Of a DNA stretch of 64,000 bases, positions 54,007-63,869 are shown piece by piece. Each line of letters begins with the position of its first letter. The first letter of the stretch is position 1. Below the pieces are notes generated by a model. That model worked only from the letters and a program-made list of their open reading frames with translations. It was not told the origin of the DNA and ran no database searches. The stretch comes from Geitlerinema sp. PCC 7407. GTDB taxonomy: Bacteria; Cyanobacteriota; Cyanobacteriia; PCC-7407. The stretch lies in the NCBI RefSeq assembly GCF_000317045.1, contig NC_019703.1, positions 1,476,501 through 1,540,500 on the forward strand. Reading direction: 5' to 3'. A program made the position numbers and the translations under genes.

Positions 54007-54118
54007 GGTTCTCCTTAAAAACGTGGCTCAGTTATCGGTTGCTCAACACAACAAGGGCATTCAATTCACTCAATCTCCCAGGTCTTTGACTCGCAACTTC
54101 GAACCAAAGACGAGGTCA

Positions 54119-54316
54119 TCAAAACTCCGCTGGCGGCGTTGGCGGTTCCTCAAGAACCGTTACTTCGGCAATAATTGCCTTGGCATCCTCCAGGGCGAGC
54201 CGAGTTTGGGCGTTTCGATAGGAAATCCCCAGGCGATCGCACAAAGACAGCACCGCTTCCACAGAGAGGTTGTAGTCCTCAGCGATATCCAGGATGGAGA
54301 GATCTGCAAACCCCAT
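54119..54316 (-). CDS. Small IF-2 N-terminal-like / HTH protein
   Basis: A 65-residue protein, MGFADLSILDIAEDYNLS then VEAVLSLCDRLGISYRNAQTRLALEDAKAIIAEV, spanning one small helical domain. The pattern resembles the IF-2 N-terminal domain, and related short proteins are frequent in cyanobacteria. ATG 54316 is chosen because the upstream extension (to 54439) is a different, basic/hydrophobic sequence. Function unknown. It lies near psbV and accD on the same strand. Confidence 0.75.
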   Translation of the reverse strand: MGFADLSILDIAEDYNLSVEAVLSLCDRLGISYRNAQTRLALEDAKAIIAEVTVLEEPPTPPAEF

Positions 54317-54545
54317 GATGATGCCTAACAGGGCGAGATTGAGACGCTTTAATACCAATATCATGCCACTGAGCCATTTCTTTCCCAAGGAACTGGTTCC
54401 GCCAATTTTCCCGGCCCGCCACAGCAAAGCTAAGCCCAAAATCGAGGGCTGTGCGCCAGATACCCAGCCAAACCAGCGGGCGATCGCTCGCTCAAGGCCA
54501 ATGTCCCAGAATTTAAGACCTTTGGGTGAAGAGAGAACCCAAAAG

Positions 54546-55481
54546 TTAGAGGCCGTCTGTGTGGCCGGCAGAGCCGAGGGGAATGGCTTCTGGCAGCTGA
54601 ATGCGGTGGGAAGCGGGCGTAAGGGGCTGCTGATGGAGGCGAATCAGCTGGGCTAGCGTCTTCTTCATCTGCGGGCGCGGCACAATGGCGTCCACAAAGC
54701 CATGGTGCATCAAATATTCTGCGGTCTGGAAATCTTCGGGGAGCTTTTCGCGAATGGTTTGCTCGATCACGCGGCGGCCTGCAAAGCCAATCATGGCCTT
54801 GGGTTCGGCAATGATGATGTCGCCTAGCATGGCAAAGCTAGCCGTGACGCCGCCAGTGGTGGGGTGGGTCAAGACAGGAATGTAGAGCAGCCGGGCCTCG
54901 CGGTGCTTTTCGAGGGCGCCAGAGATTTTGGCCATCTGCATCAGGCTGAGCATGCCTTCCTGCATCCGGGCGCCGCCAGAGGCGCAGATGATGATCACGG
55001 GGCAGCGCTCGCGGGTGGCGCGCTCGATCAGGCGGGTGAGCTTTTCGCCGACCACAGACCCCATGCTGCCGCCCATGAAGCGAAAGTCCATGACCCCCAG
55101 GGCGACGGGCAGGTCGTCCAGGTTGCCAAGGCCAGTTTTGACGGCGTCGATGAGGCCAGTTTTGTCCTGGGCTTCGCGGATGCGATCGCTGTAGGACTTG
55201 CGATCGCGGAACTTGAGGGGGTCAACGGGGCTCACAACCTCATCCATGGCAGACCAGGTGCCCTCATCGATGAGCTGCTCAATGCGCTCATCGCTGTAGA
55301 TGCGGATGTGATGATTGCACTCGAGGCACACCATTTGGTTGGCCTGGAGGTCTTTGGTGTAGGTCAAAACGCCGCAGGACTCGCATTTGTGCCACAGGCC
55401 GTCTGCAATTTCCCGCTCTTGGCGATCGGGGCTGATCGGACCGGACTTCTGACGATTCGCAAACCAATCAAATAAAGACAT
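54546..55481 (-). CDS. accD: Acetyl-CoA carboxylase carboxyltransferase subunit beta
   Basis: Transfers CO2 from carboxybiotin to acetyl-CoA, giving malonyl-CoA. The 311-residue subunit has an N-terminal zinc ribbon (CESCG and CLECN), then the crotonase fold: [58 protein letters not shown] and [22 protein letters not shown]. AccA is not adjacent, as usual in cyanobacteria. Start ATG 55481. Confidence 0.97.
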   Translation of the reverse strand: MSLFDWFANRQKSGPISPDRQEREIADGLWHKCESCGVLTYTKDLQANQMVCLECNHHIRIYSDERIEQLIDEGTWSAMDEVVSPVDPLKFRDRKSYSDRIREAQDKTGLIDAVKTGLGNLDDLPVALGVMDFRFMGGSMGSVVGEKLTRLIERATRERCPVIIICASGGARMQEGMLSLMQMAKISGALEKHREARLLYIPVLTHPTTGGVTASFAMLGDIIIAEPKAMIGFAGRRVIEQTIREKLPEDFQTAEYLMHHGFVDAIVPRPQMKKTLAQLIRLHQQPLTPASHRIQLPEAIPLGSAGHTDGL

Positions 55482-55708
55482 GAAAACTCTTGCTTCCCCT
55501 TAGACCGCAGTTTTGATTTCAAATCGCTTTCAAAAACAGACCACAGTGTACCGGATTTTCATCCGCCCATGATGGAGGCTTTGGGTGTGGGTCGCCGTAA
55601 TGAGCGCCAATAGTTGGGCGATCGCCCCTGAAGATCAGTGGGGCATTTTGGCCCAGAATCCTCACCAAACTTGAGCACTGCTAAACCCCAAAATCTGTGG
55701 CGATCGCC

Positions 55709-55918
55709 TCAAGAAGACTCCTCAGGATCGCTCAGAAGAAGCAGCGCAGTCCAGCGATCGCCAAGGCGAACTTGAAGGGCTGCTGGACTTCCGGTACCCA
55801 AATAAACCGATGTCCCCAAGTCAACTACGCGGGCTTCGATCCCTTGCGTAATCAACATTTGCTGCATCATGTCGGCTTCCCACCGAAAGCGCGTGGTTCG
55901 AAGTGTGATCCAGGACAC
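55709..55918 (-). CDS. Small DUF2007-like protein
   Basis: A 69-residue protein starting at a GTG at 55918 (MSWITLRTTRFRWEADMMQQM) and containing LITQGIEARVVDLG then ALQVRLGDRWTALLLLSD. The helix-strand-strand pattern resembles the DUF2007 'putative signal-transducing' family. No further function can be given. Confidence 0.65.
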   Translation of the reverse strand: MSWITLRTTRFRWEADMMQQMLITQGIEARVVDLGTSVYLGTGSPAALQVRLGDRWTALLLLSDPEESS

Positions 55919-56417
55919 GAGACAATCTTAGGTAATCTTATCAGAATCGCAACGTCGCCTTGGCCTAGCCATAGACCAGTTGCCGGACTGCGCTAGCGTG
56001 CCACAGACCCAAGACATCGCCGCCCAAAACAGCGAAATCAGCGCCTTGGGTGTCAACCCAGACCTTGATTGTCCCATGGTTGTTTTGCTTCGATCGCGCC
56101 GGTGGACGATTTGCTCAGCGAGGGTGGTTGGAGCTGACCGGCCTGAGGCGGACCAGGGTGAAAAAATCGGGACGGGTGGGGAGGACTGACTGGGCGTGCC
56201 GCGCGAGCCTTTGCAGAAGGAAACAGCCTGCTGTCCGGCTCTGCGAGGGTGACTTTTCCGATTGCGCAGTAGGATACGAGAATAATTGTACTAAAGTCCA
56301 CAGCTGGCAAGGAACACCGCTGGCTGGGCGCGATCGCGGCCCGGCCCCTTGCCGAGAGGGCCGCAGCATCTGATCGACGCATCTGGCAGCGCCCAGTGGC
56401 AATATCCCCAAACTGGC
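55919..56417. other. Spacer upstream of sbcC
   Basis: About 500 bp between a leftward small gene and sbcC. Two short open frames on the minus strand overlap the region and have no recognised family. It probably contains promoters for both flanking genes; none stands out clearly. Confidence 0.4.
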
Positions 56418-59400
56418 ATGATTCCGAAACGACTGACGCTCAAATGTTTTCTGAGCTATCGCGAAGCGACCCTAGACTTTGAGGGGCTGCACACGGCCTG
56501 CATTTGCGGCCCCAACGGGGCGGGCAAGTCGTCGCTACTCGAGGCGATCGCCTGGGCGCTGTGGGGCGAGAGTCGGGCTGCGGTGGAGGACGACGTCATT
56601 TATATGGGGGCCAAAGAAGCCCAGGTGGACTTTGTCTTTGAGGCGCAGGGGCAGGTGTACCGGGTAATCCGCACCCGCTACCGGGGCCAGCATAGCGCCC
56701 TGGAGTTTCAGGCCCAGACTCTGGAGGGCTTTCGCAGCTTGACCCGGCGAGGCTTGCGGGCTACGCAGCAGCTGATTTTGGACTGCCTCAAGCTGGACTA
56801 TGAGACCTTTGTCAATTCGGCCTATTTGCGTCAGGGCCGAGCGGACGAGTTTATGCTCAAGCGGCCTAGCGAGCGCAAGCAAATCTTGGCGGACCTGCTC
56901 AAACTGGGCCAGTACGATGAGCTGGGCGATCGCGCGAAGGACTTGGCGCGCCAGTACAAGGGGCAAATTCAGCTTTTGGAGCAGAGCTGGGCCCAGCTCC
57001 AGGAGCAGCTGGCCCTAGGAGAGGCGATCGCGGCAGATCAGGCCCAGCGTCAGGCGGATCTCGAGCAGCTTCAGCAGGCTCAAGATGCGGACCAAGCCCA
57101 ACTTCAGGCATGGCAGGCCCAGCAGCAGCAGCGCCGGAGCTGGCAGCAAGAACTCACTTGGCACCAGCAGCAACACCAGCAGCTTTTGCAGGATGTGCAG
57201 GTGTTGCTGCAAGAAATTGCTGCTGCCCAGGGCCAAAAAGAGGCCCTAGAGGTGGTGCTGGCGCAGTCCGAGGCGATCGCGGCTCAGTACGCAGACTTTC
57301 AGGCGCTGCAAGCCCAAGAAGCGCGTCAAAGCGAGAAATTTCGCCAGTATCAGCAGCTTCAGCACGGGATACAGGATCTCCAGCAGCTGATCGCTCGGGA
57401 GGCGAGCGATCGCCAGGCAGAGCTGGGCCGGCTCGAAACCCAGCTGGAGGCCCTGCGCCAGCAGGACTTGGAGGCGCAGCAGGTTTTGTCTAAACAAGGA
57501 GAGGTCGAGGCGGCGCTGGCCCAGCTGACCCAGGCTCGCCAGAGCTTGGCTGACCTCGATCAGCTGCAAATGAAGGTTGCGCCCCTGGCCCAGCGGCGGC
57601 AGCCCCTCCAGGCCCAGCTCGATCGGGCGGCGGCGCGCCTCAGTGCCCGCTGGGAGGAGTTGCAGGCGTCGGCTCAGCAGCTCCAGGCTCAGCAGTCCCA
57701 GCAGCCTACCCTAGAAAATGCGCTGGTCGACTTGACCGGCAAGCTGGAGTATCTGGAGCGGCGGCGCATCTACCGTCAGCGCGTCCAGGAAAAGGGCCTA
57801 GAGCGGCGCAGCTTCATGGACCGGTTGCAGGCGCATCAGCGCGATTATGAGACGCAGCTGGCGGAGCTGGAGCAGAAAATGCAGCTCTTGGGCGAACCGG
57901 ATGCGCTGTGTCCGCTGTGCGATCGCCCCCTCGATGAGCAGCACTGGGCGTTGGTTCAGCAAAAGCATCAGGCGACTCAGGGAGAGCTGCAGGATCTGCT
58001 GTGGGTGGTGCGGCAGCAGCTGGCGGTCTCAGAGCGAGAAATTCAGGTTTTGCGCCAGGAGTATCGGGACTTGGGGCGAGAGCTGGACCAAGAGGGGCTG
58101 GTGCGAGAGCGACGGGGCCAGCTCCAGCAGCAGCTTCAGGCGACGCTGGAGGCTCAGCGATCGCTAGCCCAGGTCCAGACGGAGATGGCCAGCATCGAGC
58201 GATCGCTCCAGGCCCAAGACTATGCGCCCCAGCTCTCGGAGGAGTTGCGCCTGCTGGATGAGACCCTGGCCCAGCTCAGCTACGACGAGAAAACCCACGC
58301 CCTAGCCCGGGGACAGGTCGATCGCTGGCGCTGGGCCGAAATCAAGCAGGCCGAGATCAAGCAGGCCCAGCAGCGGCGGCAGCAGCTAGCAGAGCGAGAG
58401 CCCCAGCTCCAGGCTCAGCTGGTCGCCCTCCAGGAGGCGATCGCCCAAAGCCAGCGCCCCGACGGCTCGCCGCGCCAGCAGCAAATGACGGCCCTGCGCC
58501 AGCAGCTAGCGAACCTAGACTACGACCCCGATCAGCACAACGCCCTGCGTCAAACCCTGCGCGACAACCAAATGTGGCAACTGCGCTATCAAGAGCTGCA
58601 GCAGGCCCAGCAGCAGCACCCCGAGCTGCTCCAGCGCTGCGAAGTGCTGGCGGAACGTCTGGCCGCGCGCCAGCAGGACGCCGAAACCGTCGCTCAGCAA
58701 ATCGCACAGTTGACGACCCAGCTGACCACCTCGCCCGATCACGCCCCGGCGATCGCCCAGATCGAGCAGCAGATGCACCAGCGCCGAGCCGACCTGGACC
58801 GATGTCTGGCGGACCTGGGGCGATTGCAGCAGCAGCAGCAGCAGCTGGCCTGGATGGCCCAGCAGTCCGACGAGCAGCGCCGCCAAATCGTCGCCCTTCA
58901 CCACCGCCACCGCGTTTATCGGGAGCTGGCCCAGGCCTTTGGCAAAAACGGCATTCAGGCCCTGATGATCGAAAATGTGCTGCCCCAGCTGGAGGTGGAA
59001 ACCAACCAAATTTTGGCCCGGCTGAGCGCCAACCAGCTGCACGTCCAGTTCGTGACGCAGCGGGCAGGCCGCCGCGCCGCCAAGTCCCGCAGCCGCGTGA
59101 CCAAGCTGATCGACACCCTGGATATCTTGATCGCCGATACCCGAGGAACGCGCCCCTTCGAGACCTATTCCGGAGGCGAAGCGTTTCGAATCAGCTTTGC
59201 CATTCGTCTGGCCCTGGCGCGGCTACTGGCCCAGCGATCGGGTACGGCCTTGCGGATGCTGATTATTGATGAGGGCTTCGGCACCCAAGATCAAGAAGGG
59301 TGCGATCGCCTGATTGCCGCCATCAACGCGATCGCACCCGATTTTGCCTGTATTCTCACCATCACCCACATGCCCCGCTTCAAGGAGGCCTTTCAGTCGC

Positions 59401-59453
59401 GCATTGAGGTGGGTAAGACCGAGCTCGGCTCCCACCTCAGCCTGCATATCTAA
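56418..59453 (+). CDS. sbcC: Exonuclease SbcCD subunit C (Rad50-like ATPase)
   Basis: SMC-type subunit of the SbcCD nuclease, which processes DNA ends and hairpins. The 1011-residue protein has Walker A (CGPNGAGKSSLLEAI), long Gln/Glu/Leu coiled coils, a zinc-hook CPLC in ALCPLCDRPL near the middle, then the second half with signature YSGGEAFRISFAIRLALARLL and Walker B MLIIDEGFGTQDQEG. The start ATG 56418 (MIPKRLTLKCFLSYREA) is the conserved N-terminus. The partner nuclease sbcD is not in the window. Confidence 0.96.
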   Translation: MIPKRLTLKCFLSYREATLDFEGLHTACICGPNGAGKSSLLEAIAWALWGESRAAVEDDVIYMGAKEAQVDFVFEAQGQVYRVIRTRYRGQHSALEFQAQTLEGFRSLTRRGLRATQQLILDCLKLDYETFVNSAYLRQGRADEFMLKRPSERKQILADLLKLGQYDELGDRAKDLARQYKGQIQLLEQSWAQLQEQLALGEAIAADQAQRQADLEQLQQAQDADQAQLQAWQAQQQQRRSWQQELTWHQQQHQQLLQDVQVLLQEIAAAQGQKEALEVVLAQSEAIAAQYADFQALQAQEARQSEKFRQYQQLQHGIQDLQQLIAREASDRQAELGRLETQLEALRQQDLEAQQVLSKQGEVEAALAQLTQARQSLADLDQLQMKVAPLAQRRQPLQAQLDRAAARLSARWEELQASAQQLQAQQSQQPTLENALVDLTGKLEYLERRRIYRQRVQEKGLERRSFMDRLQAHQRDYETQLAELEQKMQLLGEPDALCPLCDRPLDEQHWALVQQKHQATQGELQDLLWVVRQQLAVSEREIQVLRQEYRDLGRELDQEGLVRERRGQLQQQLQATLEAQRSLAQVQTEMASIERSLQAQDYAPQLSEELRLLDETLAQLSYDEKTHALARGQVDRWRWAEIKQAEIKQAQQRRQQLAEREPQLQAQLVALQEAIAQSQRPDGSPRQQQMTALRQQLANLDYDPDQHNALRQTLRDNQMWQLRYQELQQAQQQHPELLQRCEVLAERLAARQQDAETVAQQIAQLTTQLTTSPDHAPAIAQIEQQMHQRRADLDRCLADLGRLQQQQQQLAWMAQQSDEQRRQIVALHHRHRVYRELAQAFGKNGIQALMIENVLPQLEVETNQILARLSANQLHVQFVTQRAGRRAAKSRSRVTKLIDTLDILIADTRGTRPFETYSGGEAFRISFAIRLALARLLAQRSGTALRMLIIDEGFGTQDQEGCDRLIAAINAIAPDFACILTITHMPRFKEAFQSRIEVGKTELGSHLSLHI

Positions 59454-59461
59454 GCGGCAGC

Positions 59462-62209
59462 CTAAGCAAAGACCGGCATGATGTGCACAAAGGCGATCGC
59501 GTTCTTGAAGGCGTCGGGGCTGCTGCCGTCGAGGTCGTTACCAATGGTCAGGCGGCCATCGGAAACCGTGATCGTGTCGCGCACCACTAGCTGACTAATG
59601 CCGCTAACCGCCGTGTTCTCGTCCACGATCAGGCGATCTTCGACCGAAATTCGGTAGTGACTGTCGGTCGCTTCCGGATCGCCCACGCCCAGCAGGACGT
59701 CGTAGGTCCCGTTGGGAATCACCATCTCCCAGGCAAAGTTTCCTTTCTCCATCATGGCGATCAGGGTATCGCTGCGCTCCTTGGGCACAGAGTCTCGGCT
59801 GCCGGGACTGCGATCGTAGGCGCTCCAGGCATTGTTGGCCGCGAGACCCGTTAGCTGGTCGATCCAGCCGTAGCGGTAGCCATTGCCGCGATCGCCCAGG
59901 GCCATTCCCGTATCGATCAAGTAGTCAGGCACCGCCAGCGTCGAAGCAGGCTGGAAATTCACCCGGACGCCCTCAAACTGGCTCAGGGTCACCCGCGCTG
60001 TCGATTCTGCTCCGCGGCGATCGCGCAGCGTGTAGGTAAAGGCGTCGCTGCTGCCCTTGAAGCCTGGATCGGGCGTGTAGCGGTAGGAGCCGTTGCCCAG
60101 ATCCACCAGCTCGCCGTGCTCAGGCTGGGTAAATCGGTCAACCACCAAAATGTCCCCATCGCGATCGCCGTCATTGGCCAGCAGATCGGCCCGCTGGAAA
60201 ATAAAGGGCTCCTGCCGGAACAGCAGCGTGTCATCCACCGCCGAGGGTGCGTCGTTCACCGCCGTCACCGTCAGATTCACCGTGGCAACGGCGGTCGCTC
60301 CCTCAGCATCCATGACGATGTAGGTAAAGCGATCGGGGCCATTGAAGTCCGATTCGGACCGGTAGATCAGGAGACCGTTCTCGTTTTTAGTAATGGTGCC
60401 GTGCTTGGGGTTTGTCCAGCTCTGGACCTGAAGGGCGTCGTCATCGATGTCGAGGTCATTGGCGACCACGTTGAGCACCGTCGGCACATCTTCCTCGACT
60501 TCGTAGCGATCGTCGACTGCGACCGGCCCGTCATTGGTGTTGAGCACTTCGACGTACACCGTTGCCGTGGCGATGCGGCCTTGCTCTTCCCGGATCGTGT
60601 AGGTGAAGCGATCGCCCCCTGCATAGTCATCATTGGGGGTGTAGAGCACGGTGTTATTTTTGCCGAGCTGAACGGTGCCGTAGGTGGGCTGGGTGACATC
60701 CAGCAACTCGAAGGCGTGGCCGTCCGTGTCGTAATCATTGCTCAGCAGGTTGGACAGCACCATGGGGGTGTCTTCTGTCGCTGTCACCCAGTCATCTACC
60801 GCCACCGGCTTGTCATTGCTGGCGGTGACCGTCACGGTGACCACGCCCGTGGAGATGCCGCCTTGGCCATCGCTGACCTGGTAGGTAAAGCTGTCAGTGC
60901 CTGCAAAGTCAGTGCTAGGTGTGTAAACGAAGCGATCGCCCTGACGAGCGACGGCGCCATTTTTGGGCTGGCTGTGGCCGATCAGAGACAGGCGATCGCC
61001 ATCCACGTCGCTGTCATTGGCCAAGACATTGGCGATCGTGACCTTCATATCCTCGGGCGTGGTCGCGAAGTCCGGCCTAGCGACGGGCGCTGCATCATTG
61101 ACGGAGCGCACCTGGATTGTCAGCTGGCTGCTAGCCGTGCCCCCTTGGCCATCGCTGACTTGATAAATCAAAGACTCGGTGCCGTGAAAATTTGCTCGGG
61201 GCCGATAGGTGTAGCTGCCGTTGGCGTTGCGGGCGATCGTGCCATTTTGGGGCTGAGAAATGCTGACCAGGCGCAGCACATCCCCATCGAGGTCGCGATC
61301 GTTCCCCAAGACGTTGGCCGGCGTGATGACCAGGGCAGTGTCTTCGCTGGTGGTCATCCGGTCAGGCGCTGCGGTCGGCACGTCATTCACCGGCACCACG
61401 GAGACCGTCACAGCGCCCAGGGCCGTGCCGCCTCGACCGTCGCTGATGGTGTAGGTAAAGCGATCGTCCCCGGCATAGTTGGCGTTGGGCTTGTAAACCA
61501 GGTGGCCATTGCTGCCGACGCTGACGCTGCCGTGACTAGGCTGACTAAACTGGGTGATCCGCAGGGGGTCTTCGTTGATGTCGCTGTCGTTCAGCAGCAG
61601 ACCCGACAAGAGCGCGGTGCTGTCTTCTTGGACCCGCACGCTGTCCGGCAGAGCTGAGGGCGGAAACTGGCTCCCCAGTCCTTGGCGACCTTCTCGGTGG
61701 CCCAGCAGCACATAGTGATAGAAGCCGCTGCGGAAAATACCGTTGGCCACGGCGGTCGCAACGTCCGGATAAGTACTGAGGTAGGCACGCTCGTTGAACC
61801 CCTCAAAGGGACGCCGTCCCTCGGCTTCCCCGGAGACGATGAAGTGCTCGAGTCCGCTGCTGACAACGCCATTGCGGACCGCATTGGCGACGTCGGGGTT
61901 GTTGGCGAGGTAGTACTTCTCGTCAAAGAATGGGGTTGTGGCTCGTCCTTCAAACTGTCCCGCCAAAATGTAGTGATCTAGGGCGTTGCGGAAGGTGCCG
62001 CGGGCGATCGCCGCTGCCACGTCAGGGTTTTGCTCCAGGTAGTACTGGGCGTTGAAAAGGGGGCCGGGGTCGCGCCCTTCGAAGCGACCAAAGGTCTCGA
62101 AGTGGGCCTGGCCATTCGGGAAATCTCCCTGACCGATGCTGTAGTAGACGTCGGGGTTGGTGAAGCGGTAGAAATTATCGTCGAACAGCGAAAGGAAGGT
62201 CAGCGACAT
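59462..62209 (-). CDS. Large Ig-like tandem-repeat surface protein
   Basis: A 915-residue protein. Residues 1-180 contain four tandem copies of a repeat of about 45 residues with (Y/F)xxNPDVAxAV and a GxxEGR tail (for example YYLEQNPDVAAAIARG and YYLANNPDVANAVRNG). Residues about 190-760 contain tandem Ig-like (Big_9/cadherin-like) domains, each with PxAxxDxxxxxEDTxxxxxxxxLLxNDxDxDGD and DRFTYTIxD-type strands. The C-terminus (about 770-915) resembles a malectin or rhamnogalacturonan-lyase-type carbohydrate-binding domain (VRVNFQPASTLAVPDYLIDTG, DVLLGVGDPEATDSHYRI). It is probably secreted or at the surface. ATG 62209 is chosen over 62281. Confidence 0.88.
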   Translation of the reverse strand: MSLTFLSLFDDNFYRFTNPDVYYSIGQGDFPNGQAHFETFGRFEGRDPGPLFNAQYYLEQNPDVAAAIARGTFRNALDHYILAGQFEGRATTPFFDEKYYLANNPDVANAVRNGVVSSGLEHFIVSGEAEGRRPFEGFNERAYLSTYPDVATAVANGIFRSGFYHYVLLGHREGRQGLGSQFPPSALPDSVRVQEDSTALLSGLLLNDSDINEDPLRITQFSQPSHGSVSVGSNGHLVYKPNANYAGDDRFTYTISDGRGGTALGAVTVSVVPVNDVPTAAPDRMTTSEDTALVITPANVLGNDRDLDGDVLRLVSISQPQNGTIARNANGSYTYRPRANFHGTESLIYQVSDGQGGTASSQLTIQVRSVNDAAPVARPDFATTPEDMKVTIANVLANDSDVDGDRLSLIGHSQPKNGAVARQGDRFVYTPSTDFAGTDSFTYQVSDGQGGISTGVVTVTVTASNDKPVAVDDWVTATEDTPMVLSNLLSNDYDTDGHAFELLDVTQPTYGTVQLGKNNTVLYTPNDDYAGGDRFTYTIREEQGRIATATVYVEVLNTNDGPVAVDDRYEVEEDVPTVLNVVANDLDIDDDALQVQSWTNPKHGTITKNENGLLIYRSESDFNGPDRFTYIVMDAEGATAVATVNLTVTAVNDAPSAVDDTLLFRQEPFIFQRADLLANDGDRDGDILVVDRFTQPEHGELVDLGNGSYRYTPDPGFKGSSDAFTYTLRDRRGAESTARVTLSQFEGVRVNFQPASTLAVPDYLIDTGMALGDRGNGYRYGWIDQLTGLAANNAWSAYDRSPGSRDSVPKERSDTLIAMMEKGNFAWEMVIPNGTYDVLLGVGDPEATDSHYRISVEDRLIVDENTAVSGISQLVVRDTITVSDGRLTIGNDLDGSSPDAFKNAIAFVHIMPVFA

Positions 62210-63173
62210 AGCAGTTGCAAGGTGAGAGCACAGGTAGATTGGCAGCACAGTCTGTCCCCACCAAGTCTGGGGGGAAGTCAATCCCGGCGATCGCCAGGAT
62301 CGAAAACCATCAGAGGGGCGATCGCGTCTCGGTGCTTGGCTGCCCTAGGCAGGCCCTTTTGCCGTCTAACGGGGGCAAAATAGGGCGAGTCGCAGGCAAA
62401 GACCGTCAGGCGATCGCGCTCGGTTATAAAAGCCGAGATATGGGGGCAGAGAGTATTTCTGGGTTGCTCCGATCTGTGGGCGGTTCCTCAGCGAGGCTTC
62501 AGCAGCCAGAATTGAGGGCGGACTTGGCAAAGAAGCACTGAGTCTTGGGGGCAAATCGCTGCGGCCTTTCAGGGGAGAGCAGCGGAACATCAGAAACGTC
62601 TAAACAAGACCCAGGCTCATGTCGGAGCCCAGAGACTGCTGGGCTTCCAGCAGGGTGCACAGAGTGGGGGCATGGAAACGATGACAACCCTGACAAATAC
62701 GTACTGGCAACAAGCAAAAAGCGAGTTTTCAAAGGGGGATGACCAAAGACTTGCTGAGAGGGCTCAGTACATAATCGTACTCACAATCTTAGTTAGATCC
62801 ACTGAACGTGAAATTACGGTGTTCTGAATTTTACCGTTTCTTTAATTCCTGTGGCGCTTCATTAGAGTTGTCATGAAGTCTTAAGAAATAATGTAGACAA
62901 TATTTTCAAAAAACGTTCCTAGGACCAGCTTTATGCACTAAAAGCGCGCTAAATGCTCCAAAGAAAGTTTTTATAGGCGATTAAGCCAGTTTTTGGCCTT
63001 TAAGCTTCTAAAAATCATCGAGTCTAGTCAAAACAATTTTGAATTTGTCAGGCCGGAATTGATAGATTCTTCTGATAGGTTTGGCGCGACAGCCGCAATG
63101 CGCGATCGCCCCTGTCACCAGAAAGGGGCGATCGCGCTCTAGCCAAAGCTTGGACAAGGATTGGGCGGGTGGC
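62210..63173. other. Long AT-rich spacer
   Basis: No gene recognised over about 960 bp. 62760-63060 is AT-rich and likely includes the promoter of the Ig-like gene (minus) or nothing functional. The right side contains the HIP1 hairpin at 63101-63136. Confidence 0.4.
63101..63136 (-). terminator. HIP1-based hairpin after the M41-like gene
   Basis: A perfect 13-bp stem CGCGATCGCCCCT (63101-63113) with AGGGGCGATCGCG (63124-63136); each arm holds a HIP1 octamer. It lies 37 bp after the gene's stop. There is no T tract, so it is terminator-like only. Confidence 0.5.
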
Positions 63174-63869
63174 CTAGGAGTGCGTAGGGCTCAGGAGATG
63201 CTGGTCGATGATCTGACAGCAATCTTCCACGGAGGCCCGCTGCTTCATCGCAGCGACCAGCGCTTCGTAGGCTTCCCAATGGGTTTCTAGGAGGGTGCGG
63301 GCGCGCAGGTCGGACCAGCGCACTTTCTGGCTGCCTTCCTCGGGCGATCGCCGCATTTGAGCCCAGAGCTGCTGAAACTTGGCCCGATCGTCTGCGCCCC
63401 CCTCGACATTGCCGTAGACCAGCTTTTCGGCGGCGGCGCCCGCCATCCACACCGTGCAGTAGCGATCGATGGAGACGCTGGAGATCAGGCCTTGCTGGAG
63501 TTCTCCTTCGAGGGGACCGAGGTCAAACTGCACGCCGCCCTGGGCTGGCTGGCCTTGGCGAAAGGCTTCCCAGGCGTTGAGGGCGTAGCTGGTGACGGGG
63601 ATGCCCAAAATGTAGGCCGCCAGGAAGTGTCCCGCTTCGTGGTGCAAGACGCGATCGCGATGCGCCTGGGAGAAACTGGAGAGCCAGTCGATCAGCAGGG
63701 TGCCGCTCTGCCCCTGCCAAGCCCAAGCGTCGAGGGTGGCGATGCCCAGAATGCCGACCACGGCGATCGCAGGAATCGCGGGAGACAGGTTCAGCGCTGG
63801 CCCTACCAAGGCCGAAAGCGTCATCCCAAAAACGGCGATCGCCGTGACATTCAGCGCAGTTTGATTCAT
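63174..63869 (-). CDS. Membrane HEAGH metallopeptidase-like protein (M41-like, no AAA domain)
   Basis: A 231-residue protein with two or three N-terminal hydrophobic segments (about 4-52) and then LHHEAGHFLAAYILGIPV, a HExxH-type zinc motif as in the FtsH peptidase (M41) domain. A second region, MAGAAAEKLVYGNVEGGADDRAKF, matches the M41 helix that contributes the third zinc ligand (Asp in GGADD). The AAA ATPase is missing. Related stand-alone proteins are known in cyanobacteria and plants. ATG 63869 is chosen; the frame opens at 63896. It may be a small membrane protease or chaperone. Confidence 0.82.
   Translation of the reverse strand: MNQTALNVTAIAVFGMTLSALVGPALNLSPAIPAIAVVGILGIATLDAWAWQGQSGTLLIDWLSSFSQAHRDRVLHHEAGHFLAAYILGIPVTSYALNAWEAFRQGQPAQGGVQFDLGPLEGELQQGLISSVSIDRYCTVWMAGAAAEKLVYGNVEGGADDRAKFQQLWAQMRRSPEEGSQKVRWSDLRARTLLETHWEAYEALVAAMKQRASVEDCCQIIDQHLLSPTHS

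Noticed and set aside
56053-56382. Open frames upstream of sbcC on both strands
   Set aside because: Low-complexity, Arg/Pro/Ser-rich translations typical of shadow frames in GC-rich DNA.
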